The notes below the pieces were generated by a model. That model saw only the letters and a program-made list of their open reading frames with translations, was not told the DNA's origin and did no database searches. Positions 1 to 6,996 of a stretch of 18,753 nucleotides of DNA are shown piece by piece. Source of the stretch: CBDHHC01 sp050633205 (lineage in GTDB: Bacteria; Pseudomonadota; Alphaproteobacteria; Rhizobiales; CBDHHC01). The stretch spans positions 1 to 18,753 of the forward strand of contig JBOEGA010000092.1 of NCBI GenBank assembly GCA_050633205.1. Reading direction: 5' to 3'. A program made the position numbers and the translations under genes. Each line of letters opens with the position of its first letter. The first letter of the stretch is position 1.

Positions 1-2396
1 CTGTTCAGGCGCTTGAATATCCGGAATACATCATTATGAAATTCCTTACTGATACCAATGCCATTGTCGCGTACAAAAAAGGAGTTATCATCAGTTCTGT
101 AGCCGACCTCAATTTTCTTATCTTCCCTGCTGTTGTATTTGATACCATTTACAATAAGATTGCGGAATAGCTCGGTAACCCGAACACCATCGCACATTAC
201 AGTCGGCAGATGCTCATTTATCTCAATAACAGCATTTTTTTCTGCAAGCGTATCCAGCAGCATGTCTTTAATGTCTTTGATGACATCATTCATATTGGTA
301 TCTTTGTAGGCAAGCTCTTCCCGCCCCAGTCTGGAGAAATAAAGCAGGTCATTTGTTAGTTTTTCCATACGTTTGGAAAGAGTGATAAGTCTGTTGAGTT
401 TTTTTACACCGTCTTCATCCAGCTTATCTTCATAGTCTTCGAGCAGAAAACAGGAGTGATTATAGATGGCCCTCAAAGGTTCTTTCATATCGTGCGAAGC
501 AATGTAGGCAAAGTCATCCAGTTCTGCATTGGATTTTGCGAGCATATCAATCAGCCGGGCCTGGTCATCTTCAAACTTCTTGCGCTCGCTGATATCGCGG
601 ACTATGCCTGTAAAAGCTACTCTGTTGCCTGTTGATATTTCCCCAATTGACAAATCCATCGGGAAAATACGTCCCTCTCTGGTCAACCCTTCAACTTCTC
701 GACCAATGCCGATAATTTTTTTCCGTCCGGTTTTGGAAAAAGCACTGATATATCCGTCATGCTCAGTTGCATAGTTGACTGGCATAAGTATTTTTACATT
801 TTGTCCAATTACTTCTTCAGATTTATAACCAAAAATCCTCTCGCAGGCCTTGTTAAAAGTTTCAATTTTTCCAGCTTCATTTATTGTAACAATACCTTCA
901 ACAACATTATCGACGATGGCCTGTGTCTGTTTTTCACTCTCCCTGACACTTCTGGCCATGATGAGTGACTTGATAGCAAAAGAAATTGCAATAGATAGTA
1001 AAAAGGCTATAAATATGCCGCCTATGATCGGAGAATTTGCCAGCCCTGACTGCGTCAGCGTTAGTAACTTTTTTTGTGGCCAGACTTCTATTAGTAATCT
1101 TGTTCCATGGAAGTTAACAACCACACTATGAGAAAGAAGGCCCTCCGGTTTAAGCCCGGAGCGAAATAATGTCTGCTCGCCAGAAGAAATTTTCAGACCA
1201 TATAAATCAAGTGTATCCTTTGGGAATATGCCTTTCAGTTTTTGTCTGACATCGAACCTTGCAAAGATAAAACCATCACTTTGCCAGTTTATATCTACTG
1301 GAAAAAACAGGTTAAATTCTGCAGCATATTTTGAGACTGCTACTTCAAAGCTCCTTGAGGATTGTCTGGCCTGGGCCATTAATATCTGCTTATGAAGTGG
1401 AAACTTCATTTTCTCCAGAGCCGGGTCGCCGGAAGCACTTTCAAGCCAGAGAATTTCTTTTTTCTTATTGAGACGTGCAAGAATTACTAAACCCGGTATA
1501 TCGGAAATATACCCCGCAGCATCAGCTCTCCATGCCTGCTCGGTAATATTTTCAGTTAGTGTCTGCCTGCTATTCATTCGGGCAAGTGCACGTATATCAG
1601 AGTTCATGCTTTTTCTAATTTGATCTGTCAGAAGTTCTGCTTCCGTACGAATACTTCTTTTCAGTGCCTCTTCTTCATTGTTTCGTATCTCACTTGACAG
1701 ATTAAATGCCATTATCAGAATAAAACACACTAATGCACCTGACAGCCAATATATTGAAGCATTATCCAGCGTCACACCGCGATCAAACCAGGAATTGGCA
1801 ATCAGCCCGCCACCCAAAACCATAAAGGCGAAAGATGTATGCACTGCCATGCGTGTCAGGTGAGCCCAGCCATATGCTGTCTCGAACCCTCCGAGATAGC
1901 CGCAGAATGCTATTCCCCCCAGAATAAAAGCAAGTCCACCAAGGAGACGTACAAACTGATCTCTTTTTTCATATCTGCGTAATATGCTACCGGCTATCAA
2001 TGCCATTCCAACCAGAGTGAAACATAAGGCAGTATTTGGTGCCATTCGACCGGGGTGCGAGGTTCTTGTCGTGACCTCGTGTTTCATAAACAGTTCATCA
2101 AGCCCAACATCAATTCCGGAAATATACTGAAACAGAGTTATAATGCCGATAGAGGCAGCCAGTGCTCCCAGGGCAGCAGCGCCTCTTTCATATCGTAAAG
2201 TAAGGAGAACCAGCCCAGTACCGCAGAGAAGAAAACCCGATGCGGTATTATATTGCATTGCTACAAAACTGTGGTGTATCTGAACAATAGCGTAGTTCTG
2301 ACTGTACCATCCATACAGAACAACAAGCCCTGTCAGTGCCGACAATGCACCTGCACCAAGAGCCAATTTATCTCGTGTACGCTTTAGAACAACCAT
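1..2396 (-). CDS. Membrane-bound sensor histidine kinase with CHASE-like region and FixL-like PAS, C-terminus cut by window edge
   Basis: Only 798 codons are in the window; the gene runs off the left edge inside the kinase ATPase domain. The N-terminal third carries about seven hydrophobic segments (roughly residues 12-30, 52-68, 74-92, 120-138, 150-168, 185-203, 217-233). A probable extracytoplasmic sensing region (about 235-450, CHASE-like) follows, then another membrane segment (455-475). A PAS domain spans about 488-608 and resembles FixL: EHDGYI at 545-550 and IIGIGR at 561-566. The phosphoacceptor helix has SHDMKEPLR with His635, a phytochrome-kinase type. The N box (about 746-754) and G1 DNGIGI (777-782) are present; G2 lies outside. 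The ATG at 2396 is the first start after an in-frame TAG; its ribosome binding site is weak. Kinase identity is certain; the ligands are inferred. No response regulator is visible. Confidence 0.93.
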   Translation of the reverse strand, partial: MVVLKRTRDKLALGAGALSALTGLVVLYGWYSQNYAIVQIHHSFVAMQYNTASGFLLCGTGLVLLTLRYERGAAALGALAASIGIITLFQYISGIDVGLDELFMKHEVTTRTSHPGRMAPNTALCFTLVGMALIAGSILRRYEKRDQFVRLLGGLAFILGGIAFCGYLGGFETAYGWAHLTRMAVHTSFAFMVLGGGLIANSWFDRGVTLDNASIYWLSGALVCFILIMAFNLSSEIRNNEEEALKRSIRTEAELLTDQIRKSMNSDIRALARMNSRQTLTENITEQAWRADAAGYISDIPGLVILARLNKKKEILWLESASGDPALEKMKFPLHKQILMAQARQSSRSFEVAVSKYAAEFNLFFPVDINWQSDGFIFARFDVRQKLKGIFPKDTLDLYGLKISSGEQTLFRSGLKPEGLLSHSVVVNFHGTRLLIEVWPQKKLLTLTQSGLANSPIIGGIFIAFLLSIAISFAIKSLIMARSVRESEKQTQAIVDNVVEGIVTINEAGKIETFNKACERIFGYKSEEVIGQNVKILMPVNYATEHDGYISAFSKTGRKKIIGIGREVEGLTREGRIFPMDLSIGEISTGNRVAFTGIVRDISERKKFEDDQARLIDMLAKSNAELDDFAYIASHDMKEPLRAIYNHSCFLLEDYEDKLDEDGVKKLNRLITLSKRMEKLTNDLLYFSRLGREELAYKDTNMNDVIKDIKDMLLDTLAEKNAVIEINEHLPTVMCDGVRVTELFRNLIVNGIKYNSREDKKIEVGYRTDDNSFFVRDNGIGISKEFHNDVFRIFKRLN

Positions 2397-2433
2397 AAGA
2401 TATACGCATATTTCCCACTAAATTCCTGTAGAC

Positions 2434-2445
2434 TATACGCGTATA
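2434..2445. promoter_or_regulatory. 12-bp perfect palindrome upstream of the histidine kinase
   Basis: TATACGCGTATA reads the same on both strands, 38 bases before the kinase start, in the 102-base gap between the permease stop and the kinase ATG. A second copy of TATACGC lies at 2401-2407, close to the start codon. The surroundings are very AT-rich, as expected of a promoter. It could be an operator for a dimeric regulator. That role is inferred from symmetry and position alone. Confidence 0.3.
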
Positions 2446-2498
2446 TAAACAATATATATTTAACGGCAGCAGGCAGATCTCAACGGTTAAACAAGTCT

Positions 2499-3326
2499 TT
2501 ATAATATACTGATAATAAACCGTATTGAAACAATCAAAAGAAATATCCCAAACGCTGTTTCCAGTTTACGTTTTGACAGTCCGTGAGAAATACGAACACC
2601 GTATGGAGCTGCCAGTACGCTCATCGGAATAATTATTGCCGCCCCCATCAGACTAACATACCCCGCAGATCCGACGGGAAGAGCTTCAAGCCCCCAGCCG
2701 GCCCAGATATAGCCGATTGTAGCCGGAATTGCGATTATAGGACCAAAGCCGGATGAAGTAGCGACTGCCTGGTGAATTGCACGCCCAAACAATGTCATCG
2801 TTGAAGAAATCAGCGCTCCACCACCAACACCCATCAACGTGGAAGCCATGCCAAATACTCCACCCATCATACCAGCGACAGGCTGGCCGGGCAGATCTTT
2901 ACCAAACTGTAAACGGTCACGGGCTACCAAAAGCTTGAAAGCAATAAACAGAGAGCAGCCTACATAAACCAGACGAAGCCATGAACCATCAACAATTGAC
3001 GCCAGATAAATTCCCAACAAAACTCCGATAAAGACACCCGGTCCCCAGTTTCGCAGAATATCCATATCCACGGCACCCCGGCTGTGATGTGCCCTGAACG
3101 AACTGATAGAGGTCGGTATAATTACAGCCAGACTTGTTCCGACCGCCATATGGGTGCGGATATCGCTATCAATTCCAATGACTGTAAAGACTTCATAAAG
3201 AATCGGTACGAGAACACCGCCACCGCCAATACCAAGCATTCCTGCAAGCAGACCAGTTAACAGCCCTCCTGCCAAAAGCGCTATAATTAACACATAGTTA
3301 TCGGCCAGAATTGCTGCATAATCCAT
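2499..3326 (-). CDS. TauE/SafE family permease (sulfite exporter-like, formerly DUF81)
   Basis: This is a 275-residue, strongly hydrophobic protein of about eight membrane helices, the usual size for TauE/SafE/YfcA permeases. The family's internal duplication is visible: the glycine-rich signature GMLGIGGGGVLVP near residues 29-41 recurs as STLMGVGGGALIS near 162-174. Known members export sulfite, sulfoacetate or related organic anions, or take up small anions; the substrate here cannot be read from sequence. The ATG is preceded by AGGA at good spacing, just after a small hairpin. It lies downstream of dusA on the same strand with an 84-base gap, so it may have its own promoter. No sulfur-metabolism gene is nearby to suggest a substrate. 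Confidence 0.9.
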   Translation of the reverse strand: MDYAAILADNYVLIIALLAGGLLTGLLAGMLGIGGGGVLVPILYEVFTVIGIDSDIRTHMAVGTSLAVIIPTSISSFRAHHSRGAVDMDILRNWGPGVFIGVLLGIYLASIVDGSWLRLVYVGCSLFIAFKLLVARDRLQFGKDLPGQPVAGMMGGVFGMASTLMGVGGGALISSTMTLFGRAIHQAVATSSGFGPIIAIPATIGYIWAGWGLEALPVGSAGYVSLMGAAIIIPMSVLAAPYGVRISHGLSKRKLETAFGIFLLIVSIRFIISIL

Positions 3327-3339
3327 GGGAAATCCTAAA

Positions 3340-3358
3340 AGGTGGCATCATACCACCT
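3340..3358 (-). other. Hairpin between dusA and the permease gene
   Basis: AGGTGG (3340-3345) pairs with CCACCT (3353-3358) around a seven-base loop. On the minus strand it is followed by TTTT, then the AGGA ribosome binding site of the permease. It could be a weak terminator for dusA or a 5'-leader structure of the permease mRNA. The U-run is too short to decide. Confidence 0.35.
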
Positions 3359-3410
3359 GTTCGCTTGTTTATTTTGGACTGTTTTTTTATTAAACTGAAT
3401 CAGTCAGGTG

Positions 3411-4382
3411 TTATTTAACGTAATCAAGCGCTTGCTGCAATATATCCAGCCCTGCGTCAGGGTGATGCGCATTCTCGCTTAAATGCCTTCGCCAGTGCTT
3501 TGCGCCCGGCTGTCCCTGAAATAAACCTAATATGTGCCGCGTCATGGAATGCAGACGGGTCCCTTTGGAAAGTTGGCGTTCAATGTATGGGAAATAAGCC
3601 TCAACAGCTTCTTTTCGCTGAATAATTTCCCGGTCATCCCCATATAGACGATTATCAACTTCAGCCATCATATAGGGGTGTTTATAGGCTTCACGTCCAA
3701 TCATAACCCCGTCAACATGCTGAAGATGATCTTCGCTGGCTTCAAGAGTTTCGATGCCGCCGTTAATGATTATTGTCAGGTCCGGATGGGCAGCTTTCAA
3801 TCGGTATACGCGATTGTAATCAAGCGGAGGAATGTCCCGGTTTTCCTTAGGGCTCAGGCCCTGAAGCCATGCCTTGCGTGCATGGACAATAAACAGCTCA
3901 CAACCAGCCGTTTTAACAATTTCGATGAATCTGGCGAGATCCTCTTCTTCATCCTGATCATCAATGCCGATGCGGCACTTCACAGTCACAGGGATCCGGG
4001 TTGATTTCCTCATTTCAGAAACACAATCAGCCACGAGTTCCGGCTCAGCCATCAGACAGGCACCAAATTTTCCGGATTGTACTCGGTCTGACGGGCAGCC
4101 GACATTCAGGTTAATCTCGTCATAGCCGAAGTCTTCGCCAATTGCGGAAGCCTTGCCCAACATCTCAGGATTACTGCCTCCGAGCTGCAGGGCAACCGGA
4201 TGTTCGCAATCATCAAAGCCTATTAACCGTTCGCGCTCACCAAACCACACTGCATCCGCAGTTACCATTTCTGTATACAGAACAGAGCGATGACTTATCT
4301 GCCTGTGAAAGGCACGACAATGTCTGTCTGTCCAGTCCATCATGGGAGCAACGCTGAATGTATGGGAATGCCGTTCTGTCAT
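3411..4382 (-). CDS. dusA: tRNA-dihydrouridine(20/20a) synthase DusA
   Basis: DusA is an FMN- and NADPH-dependent enzyme that reduces uridine to dihydrouridine at positions 20 and 20a in the D-loop of tRNAs, in the cytoplasm. The 323-residue length matches DusA. Visible signatures are VAPMMDWTDRHCR near residues 11-23 (flavin-binding loop), LYTEMVTADA near 35-44, NLNVGCPSDRVQSGKFGACL at 91-110 with catalytic Cys96, VKCRIGID near 144-151, FIVHARKAWLQGLSPK near 165-180, and INGGI with IGREAY further on. These fit DusA rather than DusB or DusC. The start ATG has only a weak GGTAAG upstream. The gene is separated from the TPR gene by a hairpin-containing 76-base gap, so co-transcription is uncertain. 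Confidence 0.96.
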   Translation of the reverse strand: MTERHSHTFSVAPMMDWTDRHCRAFHRQISHRSVLYTEMVTADAVWFGERERLIGFDDCEHPVALQLGGSNPEMLGKASAIGEDFGYDEINLNVGCPSDRVQSGKFGACLMAEPELVADCVSEMRKSTRIPVTVKCRIGIDDQDEEEDLARFIEIVKTAGCELFIVHARKAWLQGLSPKENRDIPPLDYNRVYRLKAAHPDLTIIINGGIETLEASEDHLQHVDGVMIGREAYKHPYMMAEVDNRLYGDDREIIQRKEAVEAYFPYIERQLSKGTRLHSMTRHILGLFQGQPGAKHWRRHLSENAHHPDAGLDILQQALDYVK

Positions 4383-4399
4383 CTTACCAAACTAACAAT

Positions 4400-4424
4400 A
4401 TCAAGCTGACGTGGATAGCTTGAT
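4400..4424. other. 8-bp perfect inverted repeat upstream of dusA
   Basis: ATCAAGCT (4400-4407) and AGCTTGAT (4417-4424) are exact reverse complements around a nine-base spacer, 18 bases before the dusA start. No U-run follows on either strand, so a classical terminator is doubtful. It could be an operator or a leader hairpin of the dusA mRNA. Confidence 0.4.
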
Positions 4425-4458
4425 TAAAGCAGAATGGCAAGACGTCAATTCTACCGCT

Positions 4459-5370
4459 TTAGGGAACGCGCATACGCTTGCGCACGTTAACCAGTTCCCG
4501 TTTAAGCCTGTTCACATAGGAATGGGACTGACCATAGTTTTTCTCGAGAATAGTCACGGCGCGTGCCAGATAAGGCTCTGCCTCGGCATATTTCCTTTGC
4601 AGCACATAAAAACTGGCCAATTTGTTCAGGGTGGCAGCAACTTCAGGATGGTTGCTTCCAAGCTTCTTTTCACTGATTGCAACCGATTGCTCGTACAGAG
4701 GTGCAACTTTGGTGTTTTGCCCCTGCTGGCGGTAAAGTTCTGCCAGACTGGCCAGTATTTTGGCTATGGACTGATGATCAGCGCCCTGAGATTTTCTGCG
4801 CAGGTCAATGGCCAGACGGTAGTTTTTCTCCGCAGCTTTATAGCGCTTCTGCTTCTGATACAGGTCAGCCAGTCCTCCAACTGCTATGGCAACATTGATA
4901 TGCTCATTGCCAAGCACCTTTCTGGATATCTGGATAGATTCTCTGTAAACCGGTTCTGCTTCGGTGTAGCGCCCCTGTGCCGATAAAAGATTTGCAAGAC
5001 TGTAAAGCGTTGTCGCGACTTTCTTACTCTTTCGGCCGGAATTTTTCTGATCTATGCGTATTGAGCGGATATAAAGAGGTTCAGCCAGGGCATAATTACC
5101 CTGATACTCATAAAGGGAAGCCAGGTTATTCAGTGCGGTTGCATACCTGCTGTCGGTGCGTCCGTACCGCTTTTTAACCCCATCTGCGAACTGCCGCGCC
5201 AATTCTATTGCTTTACCATATTGTCTGGTACGAAGATGCCCGGCCATCTTCTTGTAAATTAATACAAGTTCATCATCAGCCTGCGCATGGGCCGGTATAT
5301 TGCTGAATGACAGACACGCCATCGACAGAGCCAGACAGCCCGCCAGTCCTAACCTCCTGATAGATTTCAT
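4459..5370 (-). CDS. Exported tetratricopeptide-repeat protein (kinesin light chain type)
   Basis: A 303-residue protein begins with a signal peptide: basic MKSIRR, a hydrophobic stretch LGLAGCLALSMACLSF, and a likely signal peptidase site at AHA or AQA near residues 28-31. The rest is about five 42-residue TPR units of the kinesin light chain (TPR_12) kind, with repeated patterns such as ALNNLASLYEYQGNYALAEP, TLYSLANLLSAQGRYTEAEP and TLNKLASFYVLQRKYAEAEP. TPR stacks bind other proteins; no enzyme domain is present, so the partner is unknown. The start at 5370 is preferred over the upstream ATG at 5388 because an AGGGGGGGAA ribosome binding site immediately precedes it and the six extra residues would spoil the signal peptide. 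It is probably periplasmic. Confidence 0.85.
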   Translation of the reverse strand: MKSIRRLGLAGCLALSMACLSFSNIPAHAQADDELVLIYKKMAGHLRTRQYGKAIELARQFADGVKKRYGRTDSRYATALNNLASLYEYQGNYALAEPLYIRSIRIDQKNSGRKSKKVATTLYSLANLLSAQGRYTEAEPVYRESIQISRKVLGNEHINVAIAVGGLADLYQKQKRYKAAEKNYRLAIDLRRKSQGADHQSIAKILASLAELYRQQGQNTKVAPLYEQSVAISEKKLGSNHPEVAATLNKLASFYVLQRKYAEAEPYLARAVTILEKNYGQSHSYVNRLKRELVNVRKRMRVP

Positions 5371-5496
5371 TTCCCCCCCTGTGAGCATAGTTTTTATTGA
5401 ATCTTTTCTGCTGCATTAATATGTCATTACAAAGACAAAATTCCGGACCGATATCTCCATATAATCAAGACCTTGCCCTAATCTCATGACTTATTA

Positions 5497-5502
5497 ATTA
5501 TA
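5497..5502 (-). promoter_or_regulatory. Possible -10 element upstream of the TPR gene
   Basis: On the minus strand the sequence reads GTGTATAAT, an exact TATAAT with a TG dinucleotide just before it, in the 161-base AT-rich gap between the panE stop and the TPR start. No good -35 hexamer is found at 16-18 bases, so recognition would rely on the -10 itself. This is a weak call in AT-rich DNA. Confidence 0.25.
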
Positions 5503-5531
5503 CACGGGAAAATTCATAATACGCGGTAAAA

Positions 5532-6551
5532 TCAACCAAGAACTTCCTGTACAAGATCTTCAGGCGACCAGTTACGTCTGCCACCCTGCTCAGCCTCTTT
5601 TACCAGCTGGATAATTTTCTTATTCACAGGCGTCGCTATACCGAGCAATTCAGCAGCCTTGACAACTTCACCATTCAGATAATCTATCTCTGTAGGACGC
5701 CCTGCCGCAAAGTCATCGGCCATAGAGGACGTCGCCTTGGGATCAATTTTGCCTTCGACCAGTGGGTGGTAAATTTCATCAGGTACATCAAAAAACTTTG
5801 CCATATCAGATGGAGAAAGATTGCCCACCTTTGCGGGGATAATTCCCTTTGCATCCAGAACGGCCAGGGTTTCCATAATTGTGCCTGCTATTACCTTCCG
5901 ATAACCACGCTGCTTTAGCTCCTCCAGCAATGAGCGCCCCGACAATGCATTCACAGCATTATTCAGATTAAGCAGCAGCTTACCCCAGACAATCGGCTCC
6001 ATATCTTCTTCCAGAAGCATTTTTATTGGATGATCAGCAATAATTTCAGCTATCTCCTGAGATGCCGCCGACTTTTTTATAATGACATTGCCCGGAGAGC
6101 CTTTATGCCACCTGCCCTCACCGAGAGCAGCGATATTATAAGGAACCATACCAGCCAGAATTTCACGTCCGGGCAGATATCCCGAAAGGCGTTCTGCATT
6201 ACTGACACCATTCTGCAGACTGATTACAGGAACATCATCACCTGTATAAGCAGCTATTTCCTTTACTGCCTCCTCAGTTCCCGTATTTTTTACTGCAAGT
6301 GCTATAATATCGGCTTCCTTCAGCACAGCGGGATCTGTTGAGTAACTGATGTCCTCAGCAGGCAGTGAGGCTGAATAGCCCCTGTTGTCGGACAGAACCA
6401 GACCATATTCACGAACCTCTCCGGCAATTCGTTCCCGTCCTATATATGTAACTTTCACTCCGGCATCCTGCCAGGCACCGCCAACAAAACAACCTATCGC
6501 GCCTGCTCCAAGTACAACGACATGCGGACTGTTTTTAATATTCTTACTCAA
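5532..6551 (-). CDS. 2-dehydropantoate 2-reductase family protein (PanE/ApbA)
   Basis: PanE reduces ketopantoate to pantoate with NADPH in pantothenate/CoA synthesis. The 339-residue protein has the Rossmann nucleotide loop GAGAIGCFVGG at residues 15-25, AVKNT with a conserved lysine near 86-90, SLQNG at 111-115, and the C-terminal catalytic block EPIVWGKLLLN with Lys191, in family order. At 339 residues it is somewhat longer than E. coli PanE. Many such paralogues act on other 2-oxo acids, so pantoate synthesis is probable but unproven. The start is a TTG with GGGAG upstream at normal spacing; no ATG lies near. No other pan genes are adjacent. It is divergent from the PcfJ-like locus. Confidence 0.85.
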   Translation of the reverse strand: MSKNIKNSPHVVVLGAGAIGCFVGGAWQDAGVKVTYIGRERIAGEVREYGLVLSDNRGYSASLPAEDISYSTDPAVLKEADIIALAVKNTGTEEAVKEIAAYTGDDVPVISLQNGVSNAERLSGYLPGREILAGMVPYNIAALGEGRWHKGSPGNVIIKKSAASQEIAEIIADHPIKMLLEEDMEPIVWGKLLLNLNNAVNALSGRSLLEELKQRGYRKVIAGTIMETLAVLDAKGIIPAKVGNLSPSDMAKFFDVPDEIYHPLVEGKIDPKATSSMADDFAAGRPTEIDYLNGEVVKAAELLGIATPVNKKIIQLVKEAEQGGRRNWSPEDLVQEVLG

Positions 6552-6729
6552 GGCGCTCTCCCACTTTGATTTTCTTACAGAAAACTATACTGAATTCCGG
6601 ATGACTTGCAATCAACATGTGGCTTCAGATCAACACTTGCCGGTTACTGCAGATTTTATTCGGAAGTACAACTTGCTACAAACAGCATTTTATAGTAACA
6701 AAGCAGCCATCAAATCTTTCAAGGAGTAA
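6552..6729. other. Divergent intergenic region between panE-like gene and PcfJ-like locus
   Basis: These 178 bases separate divergent start sites and should hold promoters for both directions. No convincing -35/-10 pair or operator was found. The right end carries AAGGAG just before the ATG at 6730. Confidence 0.4.
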
Positions 6730-6858
6730 ATGAGGCAGAATGCACCGATTATTGAACATATCCAGACAAACGGGAATGTCGATTGGTGTGGCTTCATTAA
6801 ATCACCTCACCAGTTGTTGAAACCACAACAGGTTTTCCAATCCCCAAAACATAAATGA
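6730..6858 (+). CDS. Small ORF (42 aa) in frame with and upstream of the PcfJ-like gene
   Basis: The ATG at 6730 has a near-ideal ribosome binding site (AAGGAG, 6721-6726) and opens a 42-codon frame starting MRQNAPIIEHIQTNGNVDWC and ending in TGA at 6856. It is in exactly the same frame as the PcfJ-like ORF, and no further stop separates them. It may be the original N-terminus of that gene, cut off by a nonsense change, or a leader peptide controlling the downstream gene. I do not recognise the peptide. No promoter was identified, and the intervening stretch to 6996 looks less protein-like than what follows. Confidence 0.35.
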   Translation: MRQNAPIIEHIQTNGNVDWCGFIKSPHQLLKPQQVFQSPKHK

Positions 6859-6927
6859 ACGATCCGTACTAGCAAGTTCTTGAATCTGTTTTTCGCATCC
6901 GTTCCATTTCAATTCATTCGCTGTTCG

Positions 6928-6951
6928 CAGAAGAAATACGCATTTCTTCTG
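6928..6951 (+). other. Perfect 10-bp hairpin upstream of PcfJ-like start codons
   Basis: CAGAAGAAAT (6928-6937) and ATTTCTTCTG (6942-6951) pair without mismatch around the loop ACGC. The 3' arm ends directly against AGG and two in-frame ATGs (6955, 6958), so it could control translation start or act as a weak attenuator. It could also be chance symmetry. Confidence 0.4.
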
Positions 6952-6996
6952 AGGATGATGTTTGGCCAATTCAAACCCGCTGTAACGAGTAGTAGT

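Noticed and set aside
4411..4986. Plus-strand ORF of 191 residues opposite the TPR gene
   Set aside because: It lies antisense to clear TPR repeats and has no family resemblance, so it is a shadow of the repeat-rich gene.
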